Part shown: positions 45,474 to 54,222 of the stretch, one piece after another
How the letters are laid out: every line of letters starts with the position of its first letter
How positions within the stretch are numbered: the first letter of the stretch is position 1
Source: Methylophaga thiooxydans DMS010
Lineage (GTDB): Bacteria > Pseudomonadota > Gammaproteobacteria > Nitrosococcales > Methylophagaceae
DNA: 64,000 nucleotides
Direction of reading: 5' to 3'
Assembly (NCBI RefSeq): GCF_000156355.1
Contig: NZ_GG657896.1
Coordinates: 35,862-99,861 of the forward strand
Translations under genes and position numbers: made by a program
The notes under the pieces: generated by a model
Databases searched by the model: none
The model's input: only the letters and a program-made list of their open reading frames with translations
What the model was told of the DNA's origin: nothing

Positions 45474-46680
45474 CCCCATACACCAGATACCCCTTACGCT
45501 GACTGTTCAGGTAATTACGGCGTGATGTCGGGATAAACGTCCAGCTTTCCAGTAACCCCTTTCTCACATTGGCCACCGCGACCAGGTACCGGCCTTTACC
45601 GATATCGTAGGCTTTGACAATGCGAGAGCGCAGCACCACTTTGCCAGTGCCGTTGTGTTGCTGGAACGATAACCAGACTTCATAAGGATTGGTCAGCAAG
45701 TCGTCCAGTAACGGCAGGAACTCAGCACGGGCGGGATCAATATGTTCTGATAATGCCTTGCTGTTGAGCAGAAACGGTAAGCCTCCGGGGGTGTAGAGTT
45801 TCTCTTCACCCACTTGTTTTTGCAGCTGCTCATATACTTCTGCTTTTTTATTTAAGCGTGATCCCAACTTCACCGGCGACTTGGTGAAAGGTATCTGTTG
45901 TTCTCTGCCAGCTTCAGCCCAGCCTTGTGGTGTGAGCGTTGTCCACTGAGTGCGTGTTTTTGTGTATTGCGCCATCACATCATCAGCCAGCTGCTCACCA
46001 AAAGCGGCTCTGCCTGGATTATAGGCGAAGCCCGGATCAACACCTTTGGGTACGCTTACGGTACGAGGCGACGGGCCTCGGACACCGACCACTTTATCTT
46101 CCAGTTCTACTGCAGGAGCGTTATCCGGGCCAGTTTTACCGAGCTTATCCATATCGCGTTTGCTGAGTGTTCTGACCCGACACTTGCAACCCCAGCCGTT
46201 CTGGGGGTAATGGGTCTGCCAGAATGGGTCGTCGGCATCAAGGATTAATCCGTCCCAGGCTACATGCTCTGGCCGTGGATGCTCGACAGCATCATTGTGT
46301 ATGTACTGCCAGAATGGTCGAGTGTGTTTGACTTGCTGCATCTGGGCATATCGACCAGCGTTATGGCTTTGATACAGATTGGTCTCGTAGATAACCCGGC
46401 TGCGCCAGTTGCGACCACCGTTATAGCCCCAGCCGTGCTTGCTGACTATCTGATCAAAGTCTTTGCGAAAGTCCTTCAGGCTCATGCCTTCAGTAATCAC
46501 TTTGTCCATTGATGAACGAAAATCGTTAAGCAGGTCTTCTTTCATCGCCCCGGCAATGACAAAGGCACGGGCATGCTGGCCCTCATAGATATCTGTCCAG
46601 GATGCCGTCGGCAGGTTCAGCTTGTCACGAAACGCATCAACCGCTTTATTGAAAGGCATGGAGCCGTAATTGATGTTCAT
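45463..46680 (-). CDS. Head morphogenesis protein, Mu F (gp30), with C-terminal nuclease-like domain
   Basis: A 405-aa protein. The N-terminal part carries the SPP1-gp7-like head morphogenesis pattern (FVIAGAMKEDLLNDF, NLYQSHNAGRY) and the metal-site-like PQNGWGCKCRVRTLS. The last about 90 residues (LLTNPYEVWLSFQQ, VVLRSRIVKAYD, SWTFIPTSRRNYLNSQ) match the barnase-EndoU-like domain found at the end of many Mu F proteins. It follows the portal and the small N4-gp49-like gene. Confidence 0.9.
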   Translation of the reverse strand: MNINYGSMPFNKAVDAFRDKLNLPTASWTDIYEGQHARAFVIAGAMKEDLLNDFRSSMDKVITEGMSLKDFRKDFDQIVSKHGWGYNGGRNWRSRVIYETNLYQSHNAGRYAQMQQVKHTRPFWQYIHNDAVEHPRPEHVAWDGLILDADDPFWQTHYPQNGWGCKCRVRTLSKRDMDKLGKTGPDNAPAVELEDKVVGVRGPSPRTVSVPKGVDPGFAYNPGRAAFGEQLADDVMAQYTKTRTQWTTLTPQGWAEAGREQQIPFTKSPVKLGSRLNKKAEVYEQLQKQVGEEKLYTPGGLPFLLNSKALSEHIDPARAEFLPLLDDLLTNPYEVWLSFQQHNGTGKVVLRSRIVKAYDIGKGRYLVAVANVRKGLLESWTFIPTSRRNYLNSQRKGYLVYGDEE

Positions 46681-46977
46681 TTAGCCAGCTTCATGCAATT
46701 TTTGCTTCAGCAGATAACCTTCCAGTTGCCAGATTTTATTTTTGGCATTCTCATAGGCTATCTTCTCACCTATTTCAGCGTCGAAGTTTTCTGGACTAGC
46801 GCAAGCTGATTCACCTGTTACAGTAAAGCCATTTTGTAAAGTTAAGCAGCAGACAGTTAATTGGCTTCCTTCAAATACGTGATACTGCTCTGACTTGATT
46901 ACAGCCTGAAGCATATCTGGAGTTAACCTTGGAGCGTTAAGTTCTTTCTTTTGAATTTCATTTTCTATTTCAGTCAT
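46681..46977 (-). CDS. N4 gp49/Sf6 gp66 family protein
   Basis: A 98-aa protein starting at ATG 46977 (GAGG nine bases upstream). The C-terminal half, NGFTVTGESACASPENFDAE and GEKIAYENAKNKIW, is highly characteristic of the N4 gp49/Sf6 gp66 family, small phage proteins of unknown role. It is inserted between portal and F, overlapping the portal stop by eight bases, and is an optional gene in Mu-like phages. Confidence 0.85.
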   Translation of the reverse strand: MTEIENEIQKKELNAPRLTPDMLQAVIKSEQYHVFEGSQLTVCCLTLQNGFTVTGESACASPENFDAEIGEKIAYENAKNKIWQLEGYLLKQKLHEAG

Positions 46978-48535
46978 TTTCAGACACCTCATAACGCCCA
47001 GCCAGCTCAGCGGTGGCCAGCGCCATTTGAATCACGTCAGCAAGTTCTTCCGGGTCAAGAAAACCGAATGCTTCGACCAGGCGATCCTGAAAGTCTTCTA
47101 GCGTGCCACCGTTATCATCCACTTCCTCTAATAAGGATTTAATACGGTTATAAAGGTCGTCTAACGGTGACTGTGCTTGTGTTGCCAGTTGATTCACAAC
47201 ACCATCTAACTCTGTTTCATTATCACCGGCTTTGGCTGCAGCGGTAGCGGCGGCATTCGGGCGTGCAGCATCATTTTGTTCAGGGGTGTTAGTTGGAACC
47301 GGTTCATAGCCTTCACCATAGATCTCCGTCAGTTTTTCTTGGTTAAGCCGGTAGCCCATATCGAACAAAAGCTTATCGCGTTCGGCGCGTTCGTTAAGTT
47401 CTTCACCTTCCTCAGAGATGAACTTGATACGTGGGCCACGGCGTGGATCGGCACCGGGAATATTGAGTGCAACCATTGGCCAAAGTAGGTCACGGTTTAA
47501 GGTGCCAGCAATTTGCCGCACGTCACTGACCAGCAGATCATGACGCACTTCATTATGGATATCACCCAGGTTAGAACCCAGACCGGTATTTTGTGCCGTA
47601 CTGGTTAAGGTGCCACCGAGAATCGCTTTAGACTGAACCGACTCGCACCAGTTGATCATAAACTGGTATGGGTCGCTGGCTCCCTTGGCGGCCTCTTTAA
47701 AATCGACATCCATACCATCGGGCATGATGCCTGCAGCACTGTGGCCGATACCAATGACGGCGCGAAGCAAGGTATTTTTTTCTTCATCACTGGCACCGCT
47801 GGGGTAAGTGCCGAGTCGCATTGGTATGCCATAGACTTCCAGAAACTCGGCCAGATCCCGAATGCTGTAGTTTTTAAACAGGTATGGCCATGCGAGGATA
47901 CGATGCAAACCGCCACGGGCAATGCTGCCAGACTTGGCTTTATGAACATGCGTTACCCAGCCAAACGGCCACAATTCATCACCTCTGCCACCACTGTTAC
48001 GCAGCAGAATCTTTTTGCGATCATTTTCATCGATGGTAAATAGGCGTGCTGATTGATGCTCTAGCGTTGGTAACAGCGTTTTACCCAGCTTATGCCAACC
48101 GAGTTCCAGCATCGAATAGCCTTTGCCAATCGCATCACCGATATCGAAAAGGTGATCTTCGAAGTCTTCCATGTCAAGCAGCCACTCTTTGACCTCTTCG
48201 GCAAGCGCTTCTTCTTTTTTATCGGCATTACGCGGTGCGACCACATCCCAATCGACACCCATCAACGCCCGTTTTCGCTTACTCATTTCCGCAAAGACAT
48301 GGGCATCTTTTTCTTCCATATCTTCAAACAGGTCGGCCTGTTCGACCAGATTGCCTTGTTCAGCTGCTTGCAGAATGCTGGCTAACTTGCGTGGTGTTAA
48401 ACCACCTGAAGGATGGTTCTCAAACTCTTTACTGATAAAGCCGAGCTTGGATGTTTGCTCTTCACTCAGTGCTTCTCGCACCTGTACTGGCTTACCAGCG
48501 GCATCTACGATTTGACTTGTTCTTACTTGTTCCAT
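46970..48535 (-). CDS. Portal protein, Mu gp29 (DUF935) family
   Basis: A 521-aa portal from ATG 48535; ATG 48544 is an alternative and the open frame to 48622 overlaps the terminase. QIVDAAGKPVQVREALSEEQ at the start, LSEMSKRKRA-type and DWDVVAPRNA segments, WVTHVHKAKSGSIARGGLHR, and ILGGTLTSTAQNTG are typical of DUF935 portals. It forms the DNA entry ring. Confidence 0.93.
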   Translation of the reverse strand: MEQVRTSQIVDAAGKPVQVREALSEEQTSKLGFISKEFENHPSGGLTPRKLASILQAAEQGNLVEQADLFEDMEEKDAHVFAEMSKRKRALMGVDWDVVAPRNADKKEEALAEEVKEWLLDMEDFEDHLFDIGDAIGKGYSMLELGWHKLGKTLLPTLEHQSARLFTIDENDRKKILLRNSGGRGDELWPFGWVTHVHKAKSGSIARGGLHRILAWPYLFKNYSIRDLAEFLEVYGIPMRLGTYPSGASDEEKNTLLRAVIGIGHSAAGIMPDGMDVDFKEAAKGASDPYQFMINWCESVQSKAILGGTLTSTAQNTGLGSNLGDIHNEVRHDLLVSDVRQIAGTLNRDLLWPMVALNIPGADPRRGPRIKFISEEGEELNERAERDKLLFDMGYRLNQEKLTEIYGEGYEPVPTNTPEQNDAARPNAAATAAAKAGDNETELDGVVNQLATQAQSPLDDLYNRIKSLLEEVDDNGGTLEDFQDRLVEAFGFLDPEELADVIQMALATAELAGRYEVSEND

Positions 48536-48537
48536 TG

Positions 48538-50064
48538 TTACCATCCACCGCCTTTTTGCATCAGGCTGCTGTAGTCGTTGTCGGGGTTGTCGCGTTCGGT
48601 TTTGCTGGGGGCTGCTGTCCACTCAATCGGTGAAGCCAAATCAAAGCTGGCAGCATGCGCCATGACCAAACTAATCGCTGCGTCACCGTGTCGGCTTTTG
48701 GCAGCATCGGTTTTACCATCGGGCAATTTCGGTACACCTTTAATCACTTGCAGCGCACCGATATCGTCTGCGACATCGGCATCACGCGGGATAAGAATGG
48801 TGTCGTCCTCAAACGCAGCTTTGAACTTGGGCATATTATCCAGGTACCAGCTTTGGCTAAGCATCACTTCTTCGACCACATTGACGCCATAGCGGTACTT
48901 GGCTTGCTCTGCCAGATACTGACCATTACCACGGGCATCCAGCTTGGCCGCACTGAATCGAGGCAAACGATCACAGATATAAAACAGCACCTGCTCTTGC
49001 TGCTTGAACGGCACGTTGTGCAGTTCAACCATAAATGGCACTACGCGCCTGAGCTGCTGACTGATGGTCATCGGTGTCAGCACGGTTAAGTCACCGGAGC
49101 GACCAAAATCTTCGCCTAAAACGTGGCGTAAATTGGGATTTAACTGGTCTAAAAGCGGCTTTAAATTAACCTCACACCAGGCCAGCATTTCTGCCTGGCG
49201 AAGATGCTCTGGCCACAGGTTGAACTCGGCGGTACCGGAATAGCGCAGCACCGGCACATCATGCATGCGGGACTCACGTAGGGCGCGGCTGATATAGGTG
49301 CCACCGCCTTGTTTGGGGACGCAGTCATATTCTTCTTCGGCATCTTCGGTACTGGCAGTATTTTTACGAAGCCCAGCTTTCCATTCGTCTTCGCCTTCTT
49401 GTGTCCATTGAATTTTCTGAATTTGGCAGATGCGTTTATAGAGACCCATTTCACACGCATCATCCAGTGTGATTCGATGAACGCTGTAATCTTTTTTTCC
49501 AGATCGACTGTCTTCGATGAGTTCATTGAACAGGTTTTCTACGCCATTATGCGTAGAGATGATTCGAATTTTGCTGCCCCACATCGTCAGAGCTAACGCA
49601 GCTTTTAAAAGCTCATCAAGTGCATCATGGAATGCCGCCTCATCAATGCAGACATTACCCTGACGACCACGCATATTGCTGGGTCGTGAGCTGAGTGCCT
49701 GAATCTTAAAGCCGCTGGCAAAGCGAATAGTGAAGGTGAGAATATCTTTGTCTTCATCTTCAAAGATTTCCTCTTCAATGGCTGAGGCAGCCTTATTGAA
49801 TGACTTAGCCCACATCGAACAAGCATCAATAAACTCTACGGCCATCTCTTTATTAGAACCAACGTAGTAGCAGTTGGTACCGCCCGCAGCCTTTGACGAT
49901 GAGGCGGCTAATACTTGATCGGCTGCTTCAGCCCAAGTTAAACCTGTACGTCGTGACTTTTCAGCAAGCTTAAGAATACTGTCATCTGCCATCCAGTTCT
50001 TTTGATATGGCAGCAGGACATCATTCGGATCGTAATCTTTGTATATGGCTAAAGCAGCGCCCAT
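48538..50064 (-). CDS. Terminase large subunit, Mu gp28 family
   Basis: The 508-aa packaging motor. The ATPase part has the Walker A-like KSRRTGLTWAEA and Walker B VCIDEAAF, and the nuclease part has acidic sites in LGEDFGRSGDLTVL, AKLDARGNGQYLAEQ and SRHGDAAISLVMAH. It packages Mu-like DNA headful with host flanks. It is preceded by the small terminase-like gene by three bases. Confidence 0.94.
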   Translation of the reverse strand: MGAALAIYKDYDPNDVLLPYQKNWMADDSILKLAEKSRRTGLTWAEAADQVLAASSSKAAGGTNCYYVGSNKEMAVEFIDACSMWAKSFNKAASAIEEEIFEDEDKDILTFTIRFASGFKIQALSSRPSNMRGRQGNVCIDEAAFHDALDELLKAALALTMWGSKIRIISTHNGVENLFNELIEDSRSGKKDYSVHRITLDDACEMGLYKRICQIQKIQWTQEGEDEWKAGLRKNTASTEDAEEEYDCVPKQGGGTYISRALRESRMHDVPVLRYSGTAEFNLWPEHLRQAEMLAWCEVNLKPLLDQLNPNLRHVLGEDFGRSGDLTVLTPMTISQQLRRVVPFMVELHNVPFKQQEQVLFYICDRLPRFSAAKLDARGNGQYLAEQAKYRYGVNVVEEVMLSQSWYLDNMPKFKAAFEDDTILIPRDADVADDIGALQVIKGVPKLPDGKTDAAKSRHGDAAISLVMAHAASFDLASPIEWTAAPSKTERDNPDNDYSSLMQKGGGW

Positions 50065-50067
50065 CGC

Positions 50068-50616
50068 TTAACCCAGCCCCAGTATTTCTGTCTTGATTGA
50101 ATCAATTGCTTTTTGGCTCATGCCTTGGCTGACCATAGACTTTTCAGCTGTCGCTGCAGCTTCGTTAGCGGCTTCGGCTCTGATGGCTTTCTCTCGCTCT
50201 TCATTCATATTGGCCGCTGACTCCAGTCGCTGAACAGCGAGTGCCAATTGAGCCAGCATTTTTGGCTCTACAGGGGTATCACCTTCAGCCATATGCATTG
50301 CTGAATCAAACGCCATCGTGCGGATGATTTCATTGACTAACTTACCAACCTGGCCTTGCGGTGCAGCGCCCAGCTTGCCGATCCACATGCTGGCCAGTTC
50401 GCGTGATTGCTGTAGTTTGGCTCCGACATCTTTCATCTTGACGGCATATCGATTGACCGCAGACTTGCTGACGCGATCATCAGTGCCGAGCTGTTCAAGG
50501 ATGGCATTGATTTGTGCTGTGGCATCCAGTTGTGAGACTCGCGGATCTCGCAACAGGGTTTGCAGCTGCTCCAGAATATCGGCTGGCAATTGCTCAATGG
50601 ATGAGGCGCGAGCCAT
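50068..50616 (-). CDS. DUF3486 protein, Mu gp27-like small terminase
   Basis: A 182-aa protein with SSIEQLPADILEQLQTLLRD and KSAVNRYAVKMKDVG, the DUF3486 pattern with an N-terminal helix-turn-helix, and a helical C-terminal half. It probably recognises the pac site near the phage left end. It is coupled (TAATG) to a 57-aa membrane frame upstream. Confidence 0.9.
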   Translation of the reverse strand: MARASSIEQLPADILEQLQTLLRDPRVSQLDATAQINAILEQLGTDDRVSKSAVNRYAVKMKDVGAKLQQSRELASMWIGKLGAAPQGQVGKLVNEIIRTMAFDSAMHMAEGDTPVEPKMLAQLALAVQRLESAANMNEEREKAIRAEAANEAAATAEKSMVSQGMSQKAIDSIKTEILGLG

Positions 50617-50789
50617 TATTCAGTCGTCTCTACGCTGATGGTGATGGGTGAATAAGAATGTGACATCCCAACACCAAAGAAATAACCAGCGGCAATGATG
50701 TAGCAAAAAATAACCACACTCTTTAACACTTCTTTGCCGAAGCTCTTTATATCTTGCTGTAACAGCCAGTTCTTTAATTTTCTAATCAT
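50616..50789 (-). CDS. 57-aa single-span membrane protein
   Basis: A short gene from ATG 50789 (GGGAG nine bases upstream) to a TAA that overlaps the next ATG. Its N-terminus is basic and helical (MIRKLKNWLLQQDIKSFGKE), followed by a membrane span (VVIFCYIIAAGYFFGVG) and an acidic end. Its start overlaps the stop of the gp26-like gene. In Mu-like phages small membrane proteins of the lysis group (spanin or holin partners) occur hereabouts, but no family is recognised. Confidence 0.7.
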   Translation of the reverse strand: MIRKLKNWLLQQDIKSFGKEVLKSVVIFCYIIAAGYFFGVGMSHSYSPITISVETTE

Positions 50790-51076
50790 GGTCGCGCTCT
50801 CCCAATACCATCAATTCGGCTCCGCCCCAGCGCAACATCGACGCCACGCTGAGTCACCTTGGCAATCAACAATTCACCAACCGTTGTAATCGCCAGCAGA
50901 CCTTGCTCTTCCAGCCAGCGCAATTCGGTACGAACACGATCAGCAGACACATCATGACCAACACTGGCCAAAATCATTTGCAAGATGTTTTCGTTATGCG
51001 AGTAGCCAGGGTCTTGCTCCAATGCCTGCAATAAGGCAAGACGAATAGATTCTGTGAGTATTTGATTAAAGCTCAC
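50786..51076 (-). CDS. Mu gp26-like winged-helix protein
   Basis: A 96-aa protein with an all-helical N-terminal part and a winged-helix pattern (RVRTELRWLEEQGLLAITTV), like the gp26 family (ArsR-type fold). It lies between the DUF2730 gene and the terminase genes in Mu order. Function unknown. Confidence 0.86.
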   Translation of the reverse strand: MSFNQILTESIRLALLQALEQDPGYSHNENILQMILASVGHDVSADRVRTELRWLEEQGLLAITTVGELLIAKVTQRGVDVALGRSRIDGIGRARP

Positions 51077-51408
51077 CGCTTATCTCCTCGTAACAGATAG
51101 TCATTGATTAGCGTTAGCTGGGTTGTCATGGCTTTCAAAGAGCCAGTCATTTCGCTGATGTTTTCACTCATTCCATTCATGCGATTGTAGATATTGCTAA
51201 GGTCGGTATGCGTTGGTGCACCATTCATTCGCTCTTCAACGATATCCATTCGGCTAACTACTTTAACTATCTGCTGGCTCACTTCTTTAATCTCTGTTTT
51301 ATTCACGCGATGGCGATTGATTAGCCAGGTGTAAACCCAATTACCTGCAAACAAAAAAGCCAGAAACACATCAAACCAAAACCTGTATGCGGTGTAATCT
51401 AATTCCAT
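51073..51408 (-). CDS. DUF2730 membrane protein, Mu gp25-like
   Basis: A 111-aa protein with a membrane span (about residues 10-31: FWFDVFLAFLFAGNWVYTW) and a helical, coiled-coil-like remainder (RMDIVEERMNGAPTHTDLSN). This matches DUF2730. It overlaps the gp26-like gene by four bases. Confidence 0.88.
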   Translation of the reverse strand: MELDYTAYRFWFDVFLAFLFAGNWVYTWLINRHRVNKTEIKEVSQQIVKVVSRMDIVEERMNGAPTHTDLSNIYNRMNGMSENISEMTGSLKAMTTQLTLINDYLLRGDKR

Positions 51409-51636
51409 TTATCGCTCCCGCTTAGCCTTAATGTTTTGACAGTCCACACAGCGCACCGCGTCTGGTCTTGCTTCCAGTCTTTTATTTGGAATCGGCTCAC
51501 CACAATCCAAGCAATAGCGAATACCGTTTTCTTCATCAGGTTGTTCTGTTTCTCTGCTACTTCGAAGCACCGTCTGAATCGCGATATCCCTGTCTTTTTG
51601 TTCGCGCTCCTGGGCGCGGTCGAACACGTCCACCAT
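51409..51636 (-). CDS. TraR/DksA-type C4 zinc-finger protein
   Basis: A 75-aa protein with the DksA/TraR zinc finger CLDCGEPIPNKRLEARPDAV then RCVDCQ. Phage TraR-like proteins bind RNA polymerase in the secondary channel and can mimic ppGpp/DksA effects. This one is in the late operon next to the lysis genes, as in Mu (gp24 position). Confidence 0.9.
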   Translation of the reverse strand: MVDVFDRAQEREQKDRDIAIQTVLRSSRETEQPDEENGIRYCLDCGEPIPNKRLEARPDAVRCVDCQNIKAKRER

Positions 51637-51638
51637 GC

Positions 51639-52217
51639 TTATTTACTTTCCTTGTTACGGCTTAAAAGAGTAGATAGATTCTGAAATACGCCCGGAGGTG
51701 GCGTTTGTCCGGCTGACACTTGTTTATCATCAGAACGCTTTTTCACTGAGACACCCAGCACAGCAAGCGCGATTGCCCACATACCAGATAGGTTGACCAT
51801 GGCATTGATAACAGCAGGAGCGTCATTCGGTGAAATAACGATCACAATGCCCAAAGCAGACATTTGTACAAACCATGTCACGGCAATGGTGTAACCGAAG
51901 AAAGGTCTCCAGCGACGGACGAATGAATCGCCAGAGGTGTACTCGGTTCGCATGGTGGCGTTGATGGTGGCCAACTGCTTGTTCTCGGCTTCTAGTTCGG
52001 CGAGAACGATAACGTTCATTTCTTTTTGCAGTTTTAGTTGAAGCTCTGGATCATGCTTTATTTTGGCTAAGGCTTCATCAGCGTTACCTGCGCCCGTTAC
52101 TGCATTGGCTGCTTTAACAACCTTATCAGCGACGTTACCAGCCCTATCCCCCATTAAAAGCCGGGTTAGCCCCGGCACGAATTGCGCTAATCCTAAAGCA
52201 ATGCTAATCGGCTCCAT
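51639..52217 (-). CDS. Holin of three-TM superfamily
   Basis: A 192-aa protein. The N-terminal part GLAQFVPGLTRLLMGDRAG and the cluster RRWRPFFGYTIAVTWFVQ followed by two further hydrophobic helices are typical of the 3-TM holin family. It is 2 bases before the zinc-finger gene and overlaps the endolysin by 14 bases, consistent with a lysis cassette. Confidence 0.86.
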   Translation of the reverse strand: MEPISIALGLAQFVPGLTRLLMGDRAGNVADKVVKAANAVTGAGNADEALAKIKHDPELQLKLQKEMNVIVLAELEAENKQLATINATMRTEYTSGDSFVRRWRPFFGYTIAVTWFVQMSALGIVIVISPNDAPAVINAMVNLSGMWAIALAVLGVSVKKRSDDKQVSAGQTPPPGVFQNLSTLLSRNKESK

Positions 52218-52758
52218 GAGTCACCTCTGTATTGATAAATTGCTGCAACACAAACAGACGGCGCATCCAGCCCATAATGAAGCGTTCTTGTGATGGGTTT
52301 TCAACGGCGAGGTCATGATAGAAGTCAGCCCGATAGGCAAGGCTGAGAGTGAGCTTGTTAGTAAGGTAGTCTTCGTTATTAGCGAAACGTCTGATAGCGC
52401 CAAGCGTTTCATCACCGATCACACCATCTACTTCCACGCGATAAGCGCATTGAAGGAATTTGATTGCTGTTTTGGGCCGGTGGTTTACTACCGAGTCAAA
52501 CAAGAAACAACCAATGACTGGTGGCAAATCGCCACAGCCATAGGCTTGCCAGTAGTCACGGAAATAGAGTGCAATGGCATCATCTAATGTCAGCAGTCTG
52601 ATATTAAGATGGGGGTATTGACGCTTGCTGATGCCGTAGTTGGTTTCGCCACCGGCATCGTTTGGATCATCCACATAGCCGCCTTCAATCTTCAAGACAT
52701 GATTGACTGCTTTGAGGAAAAGTTCTGGGTAGGTTTTGTTTGTGTCCATGGGTTGCAT
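52204..52758 (-). CDS. Endolysin, glycoside hydrolase family 108
   Basis: A 184-aa N-acetylmuramidase. The catalytic motif EGGYVDDPNDAGGETNYGIS is diagnostic of GH108 and the C-terminal peptidoglycan-binding part begins VDGVIGDETLGAI. ATG 52758 is taken; ATG 52749 is an alternative, and there is no export signal, so release depends on the holin. Preceded by a terminator that closes the early region. Confidence 0.93.
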   Translation of the reverse strand: MQPMDTNKTYPELFLKAVNHVLKIEGGYVDDPNDAGGETNYGISKRQYPHLNIRLLTLDDAIALYFRDYWQAYGCGDLPPVIGCFLFDSVVNHRPKTAIKFLQCAYRVEVDGVIGDETLGAIRRFANNEDYLTNKLTLSLAYRADFYHDLAVENPSQERFIMGWMRRLFVLQQFINTEVTHGAD

Positions 52759-52776
52759 GATGCTTTCTGGCACAAA

Positions 52777-52804
52777 CAAAAACGCCCTGAATGAGTTCAG
52801 GGCG
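52777..52804 (-). terminator. Terminator upstream of the endolysin gene
   Basis: On the minus strand CGCCCTGAA and TTCAGGGCG form a nine-base stem with a four-base loop, followed by TTTTTG. Located just before the lysis gene, it separates the middle region from late genes. The stem resembles that at 43567-43597. Confidence 0.75.
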
Positions 52805-52917
52805 CTGGGGTGTTACTACAATTTAGTTAAGCAGGTTTTAGAAGTCTGGGCAATCTTGAGTTATTTTTTTCAGACTGGCTGGAAGTTATAACCAAGCTGG
52901 AAATTTACCTATAAGAT
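52805..52917. other. Gap before the endolysin terminator
   Basis: About 110 A/T-rich bases with no gene. A late (C/Mor-type) promoter for the lysis genes might be expected between here and 52758, but no inverted TTAT/ATAA pair was found convincing. Confidence 0.4.
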
Positions 52918-53238
52918 TCATTGGACTTGGTCTTTCAGCTGACACCGTTGAACCCAACCGTTTGACATTGCATCCATATCTACTTTTTCAAAACTCTGCC
53001 CGGAACGGGCTGCAAATCTCTCAGCTGCCATTCGGTAGCTATTATTTACCCAGTTACTACGCGACTCATACTGCTCATCATTCAATGTACTGGGGCTGCC
53101 ATAAATGCGATTCGCTGCCAAACTCACCATACCCTGAGCAGTGAAAGCATCACACCATGGCTGGAAGAGTGAGTCATCGGCTGCAAAAACTGATGAAGAA
53201 AGTAGTAGCGCATAGATACAAAAAGCGAGTTTTTTCAT
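52918..53238 (-). CDS. Small secreted protein of unknown function
   Basis: A 106-aa protein with a clear signal peptide (basic KK, hydrophobic core, SSSVFAAD cleavage). The mature part is about 86 residues with two Cys (one in WCDAF, one in VQRCQL) that may form a disulfide. No family recognised. It lies between the Mor/ATPase genes and the lysis genes and could be a periplasmic exclusion or lysis factor. GGAAC and an A-run precede ATG 53238. Confidence 0.7.
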   Translation of the reverse strand: MKKLAFCIYALLLSSSVFAADDSLFQPWCDAFTAQGMVSLAANRIYGSPSTLNDEQYESRSNWVNNSYRMAAERFAARSGQSFEKVDMDAMSNGWVQRCQLKDQVQ

Positions 53239-53266
53239 TTTTAAGTTCCTTTTATCAACAACCGAT

Positions 53267-53314
53267 ACAACCGCTACAACTTAGCAGATAGGTTGTTCGC
53301 GTTGTAGTGGTTGT
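53267..53314. repeat. Long inverted repeat with 9-bp tandem units
   Basis: ACAACCGCTACAAC (53267-53280) pairs with GTTGTAGTGGTTGT (53301-53314) with one G-U. Just outside, ACAACCGAT-ACAACCGCT-ACAAC is a nine-base tandem. It spans the gap between the ATPase stop and the secreted-protein gene. It could be a terminator, an mRNA leader or an activator-binding site. Confidence 0.5.
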
Positions 53315-54222
53315 TAAACCAAACTATAGGTGTAAGCACCTTTTATTTTCTCAGATTGCCAGTGAATACGGTCAAAGCGATCTAGTCTATCACGGGCGGT
53401 TTTATCATCTTTTTTGTGACCGCAGGCGTCCAGTAGCTTGGTTTTATTCAAACTACCTTGCTCCTTCAGCACGGTTTTTACCTTGTCGATAAACGCTCTT
53501 TCTTCATCGTTGAGTGTGACTTCGTCGAGATCCAGTTCGGTTAAAAACAGATCTGCCACTTCTATTCTTAGTGCGATATTGGCAATGGCAGCACGTTCTT
53601 TTTTAACTTCGAGCAGCCAGCGAATTTCACCTTCGGGCGAGTCCGCTTTGATAAGACGGTACATATTATCGACGCTGTTACGTAGGTTGTTTGATCCTTG
53701 ATAGTTGCTGCCGTTCTTGGTGGAGTGATGCAACACAATAATGGTGGCACCGGCGTCACGTATCTTTTTCAGCTTGTTGCCGATCCGCATGGCTGTCAGG
53801 TCATTATTGATATCACCAAAGTCTCTGAGACTGTCCAGCATCAGCAGCATGTTTTTAAACGCGTTGCCATAGGCTCTGTTTTCAAGCTCATCCAGCAGTT
53901 CGAGTGGCTCACCATTGAACTTACTGCGGTGCGAGTAGGTTAGATTCGGGCAGGCTTCGATCAGTTTATGTTCGATGCCACGCTCTTTCAGCACACTGAT
54001 GGGGTTATCGACATCGATGTACAGCACATTCATCGCGCCTTGCTCACTACCACTGTTGTGTTCAGTGGCATATTTTGCCAGCCCGAAAAGCAACCAGCTT
54101 TTACCCATGCCGCCATCGGCATAGATCATAGTGATTTGTTTTTTAGGCAAAAAATTAGGGTATAAAAACTCAACACTATCGTTGAAGTCATCAGTTGTGA
54201 GTGGATTGATAAAATCGAACAT
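53314..54222 (-). CDS. AAA_25/RepA-like ATPase
   Basis: A 302-aa RecA-fold ATPase. Walker A is YADGGMGKSW (about 34-43) and Walker B is LLMLDSL with a following RDFGDINND; LHHSTKNG carries a sensor-like His. This matches the AAA_25 group (RepA-helicase and related). The C-terminal part looks like a winged helix (LNKTKLLDACGHKKDDKTAR). It is not part of classical Mu and overlaps the Mor-like gene by one base, so it is co-transcribed with the middle regulator. Confidence 0.82.
   Translation of the reverse strand: MFDFINPLTTDDFNDSVEFLYPNFLPKKQITMIYADGGMGKSWLLFGLAKYATEHNSGSEQGAMNVLYIDVDNPISVLKERGIEHKLIEACPNLTYSHRSKFNGEPLELLDELENRAYGNAFKNMLLMLDSLRDFGDINNDLTAMRIGNKLKKIRDAGATIIVLHHSTKNGSNYQGSNNLRNSVDNMYRLIKADSPEGEIRWLLEVKKERAAIANIALRIEVADLFLTELDLDEVTLNDEERAFIDKVKTVLKEQGSLNKTKLLDACGHKKDDKTARDRLDRFDRIHWQSEKIKGAYTYSLV

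Noticed and set aside
46970..48622. Portal start upstream at 48622
   Set aside because: The added 29 residues (Gln/Arg/Pro-rich) overlap the end of the terminase gene in another frame and have no family match; ATG 48535 is favoured.
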